Shown: positions 6,112 to 7,392 of the stretch, in pieces
How the letters are laid out: every line of letters starts with the position of its first letter
How positions within the stretch are numbered: the first letter of the stretch is position 1
Source of the DNA: Deltaproteobacteria bacterium
Lineage (GTDB): Bacteria > Desulfobacterota > G020345765
Length of the DNA: 7,392 nucleotides
Reading direction: 5' to 3'
Assembly: GCA_030616835.1 (NCBI GenBank)
Contig: JAUWWP010000120.1
Coordinates: 1 to 7,392 of the forward strand
Made by a program: the position numbers and the translations under genes
Notes under the pieces: generated by a model
Told to the model about the DNA's origin: nothing
What the model saw: only the letters and a program-made list of their open reading frames with translations
Database searches by the model: none

Positions 6112-7392
6112 ATGCCAAAAATCTCCGAGGCAGATTATCGCTCCTGTATTCTTGAACCTGTGTTAGAGAAATTAGGTTACCCACATCGTGACATAAATAT
6201 CTGCCGGCGAAGTAAAGGCTTCAAGGACTATTCGGGAAAATATTGGCTCGATTATCTTTTTTCTATTGAAGGTAAACTAATCCTGGATATTGAGGCCAAA
6301 CCAAAAGAAAAGCAATTTGATGCGGCTTATAATCAAGCTACTTATTATGCCCGGAATTTTGAACCCACCAAGGTCATCCCTTATATAATCTGTGCGGCAG
6401 GTTCGGCAATTAAGATGTACAAAGCTGTATCTTCTCGGAGTGGGGTTGGCGTTGAGTTTCAGGAACTGGAGGAACTACTTACCTGGGAGGAATTGCAGAG
6501 GAAAGTTAAGGAAGCTTTAAAACCAACTACTATTGAAGCCGCAACCGATATTACCCTGGGCCTGGAGAATTTTAAAGCAGTATTTGAAGAGCTCTTCAAA
6601 ATACTCAGATCCTGCCGACGACCAAAACTCAAGACCGATGATGAAGTTGTGCTGGTGATGAATGCAATCCTTAGGGCAACTATGACCAAACAGAGCAGGG
6701 ATAGAATCTATAAGAAGTTGCCAAAAAGAGTGGTAGCAAGAATCGAGGAGGTATTGGGATGGTATCCCTTAACCAAAATCGAGGGCCATAATCTCGCATA
6801 CGCCTATCGTGAATTTGTCACTCGAAACTTTACCGGCACTACTCCGTGGTGGGCTGAAGCCGGCGAAAAGGAAATCGGTAGATATTTGACTCCCGCATCG
6901 ATCGTCAAGTTTATGGTAGAACTATGTGATCCCGGGCCAGAAGAAAGAGTGATTGATTTTGCCTGTGGCTCAGGGGGATTTCTTGGTGCGGTGGCTAATC
7001 GAATGCTTGACAAGGTCAATATTAACCACTATCTCAGCAGTAAACTATTTGCCTGTGATGCTGATTTGTTTTCGGTTTCTACCGCTCAGACTTTTATGGA
7101 GCTTCTTCTTCCGGGAAAACAGATCCCTGTTGAAATCTCCGAGAAATCATTCTATACGAGTGCCCTGAAACCGGGGGAACAGATAACACTTGATGATTAC
7201 CATCCCGATATCGGAATAACCCGACCCCGTAGGCTTCCTTTCACCTCTACTTTAAAAAAAGGCGTGCTAAATATATTCCATCACAATGGCCTTTTTTCTG
7301 CAAAAATCCATAGTTGGGAGCACGATTTAAGTAGCTTTATTCCGGAAAAGAGTTTTGATGTAGTGATTAGTAATCCACCCGCGGGCGCAAAC
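6112..7392 (+). CDS. HsdR-type nuclease domain fused to N6-adenine DNA methyltransferase (3' end beyond window)
   Basis: The frame is open from ATG 6112 to the window edge (427 codons), starting 3 nt after the preceding stop; GGGAG at 6095-6099 is a distant ribosome binding site. Residues 1-105 resemble the N-terminal nuclease of type I HsdR (EADYRSCILEPVLEKLGY): D47, the ExK pair E61/K63 in LDIEAKP, and Q75xxxY79 (QATYY) form the PD-(D/E)XK plus QxxxY signature. A helical region follows (about 120-250). An HsdM-like methyltransferase starts at EIGRYLTPASIVKFM (255-269), with motif I DFACGSGGFL (282-291) and motif IV SNPP (420-423). The residue after NPP is Ala, where Tyr or Phe is usual, and the domain is cut by the window edge. 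The nuclease-plus-methylase order is that of type IIG (Eco57I-like) enzymes; a recognition domain would be expected past the edge. It probably cleaves unmodified or foreign DNA together with the fusion protein upstream (inference). Confidence 0.88.
   Translation, partial: MPKISEADYRSCILEPVLEKLGYPHRDINICRRSKGFKDYSGKYWLDYLFSIEGKLILDIEAKPKEKQFDAAYNQATYYARNFEPTKVIPYIICAAGSAIKMYKAVSSRSGVGVEFQELEELLTWEELQRKVKEALKPTTIEAATDITLGLENFKAVFEELFKILRSCRRPKLKTDDEVVLVMNAILRATMTKQSRDRIYKKLPKRVVARIEEVLGWYPLTKIEGHNLAYAYREFVTRNFTGTTPWWAEAGEKEIGRYLTPASIVKFMVELCDPGPEERVIDFACGSGGFLGAVANRMLDKVNINHYLSSKLFACDADLFSVSTAQTFMELLLPGKQIPVEISEKSFYTSALKPGEQITLDDYHPDIGITRPRRLPFTSTLKKGVLNIFHHNGLFSAKIHSWEHDLSSFIPEKSFDVVISNPPAGAN

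Noticed and set aside
1..7392. CRISPR array, insertion sequence or attachment site
   Set aside because: No regularly spaced repeats, transposase or integrase homology, or terminal inverted repeats with target duplications were seen.

Overview
The window comes from a diderm (Gram-negative-type) bacterium that makes Kdo-containing lipopolysaccharide: its left end carries kdsA followed by kdsD, both on the + strand. I cannot name the lineage. The mix of a lipoprotein TPR gene, a membrane FHA protein and a restriction-modification-like locus beside Kdo genes would fit many environmental or uncultured bacteria. All recognisable genes lie on the + strand, and both window ends cut through a gene.

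Left region (2-2022). It holds the C-terminal part of KdsA (Kdo-8-phosphate synthase), a 39-nt imperfect palindrome just before the next ribosome binding site, KdsD/KpsF (arabinose-5-phosphate isomerase, SIS plus two CBS domains), and a small predicted lipoprotein built of about five TPR units. KdsD makes the arabinose-5-phosphate that KdsA condenses with phosphoenolpyruvate, so the first two genes are consecutive steps of one pathway. DNA here is fairly GC-rich (two 60-nt lines counted by hand gave about 60%).

Middle region (2023-3220). About 280 nt without a recognisable gene contains several short inverted repeats. It is followed by a gene for a cytoplasmic FHA domain anchored by one transmembrane helix, with a charged helical C-terminal region. 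Its function is not evident.

Right region (3241-7392). This is an AT-richer, closely packed two-enzyme locus that looks like a restriction-modification or phage-defence system. The first gene encodes an unusual single polypeptide: a full-length DprA/Smf-like region (helical N-terminal domain plus Rossmann/SLOG-type domain) fused directly to an N6-adenine DNA methyltransferase, then to a type I HsdS-like target-recognition domain. The recognition domain is interrupted by an in-frame TAG codon at 5743-5745, and its second half continues in the same frame to 6108. The second gene (6112 to the window end, open) encodes an HsdR-type PD-(D/E)XK nuclease domain with the D...ExK...QxxxY signature, fused to a second N6-adenine methyltransferase of which motifs I and IV are visible.

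The main point of interest is the DprA-like/methyltransferase/recognition-domain fusion encoded beside a nuclease/methyltransferase fusion. The DprA-like part has lost several residues typical of competence DprA, which suggests a sensor or regulatory role in a defence system. The amber codon makes it uncertain whether the locus is intact, works as a split protein, or is decaying.
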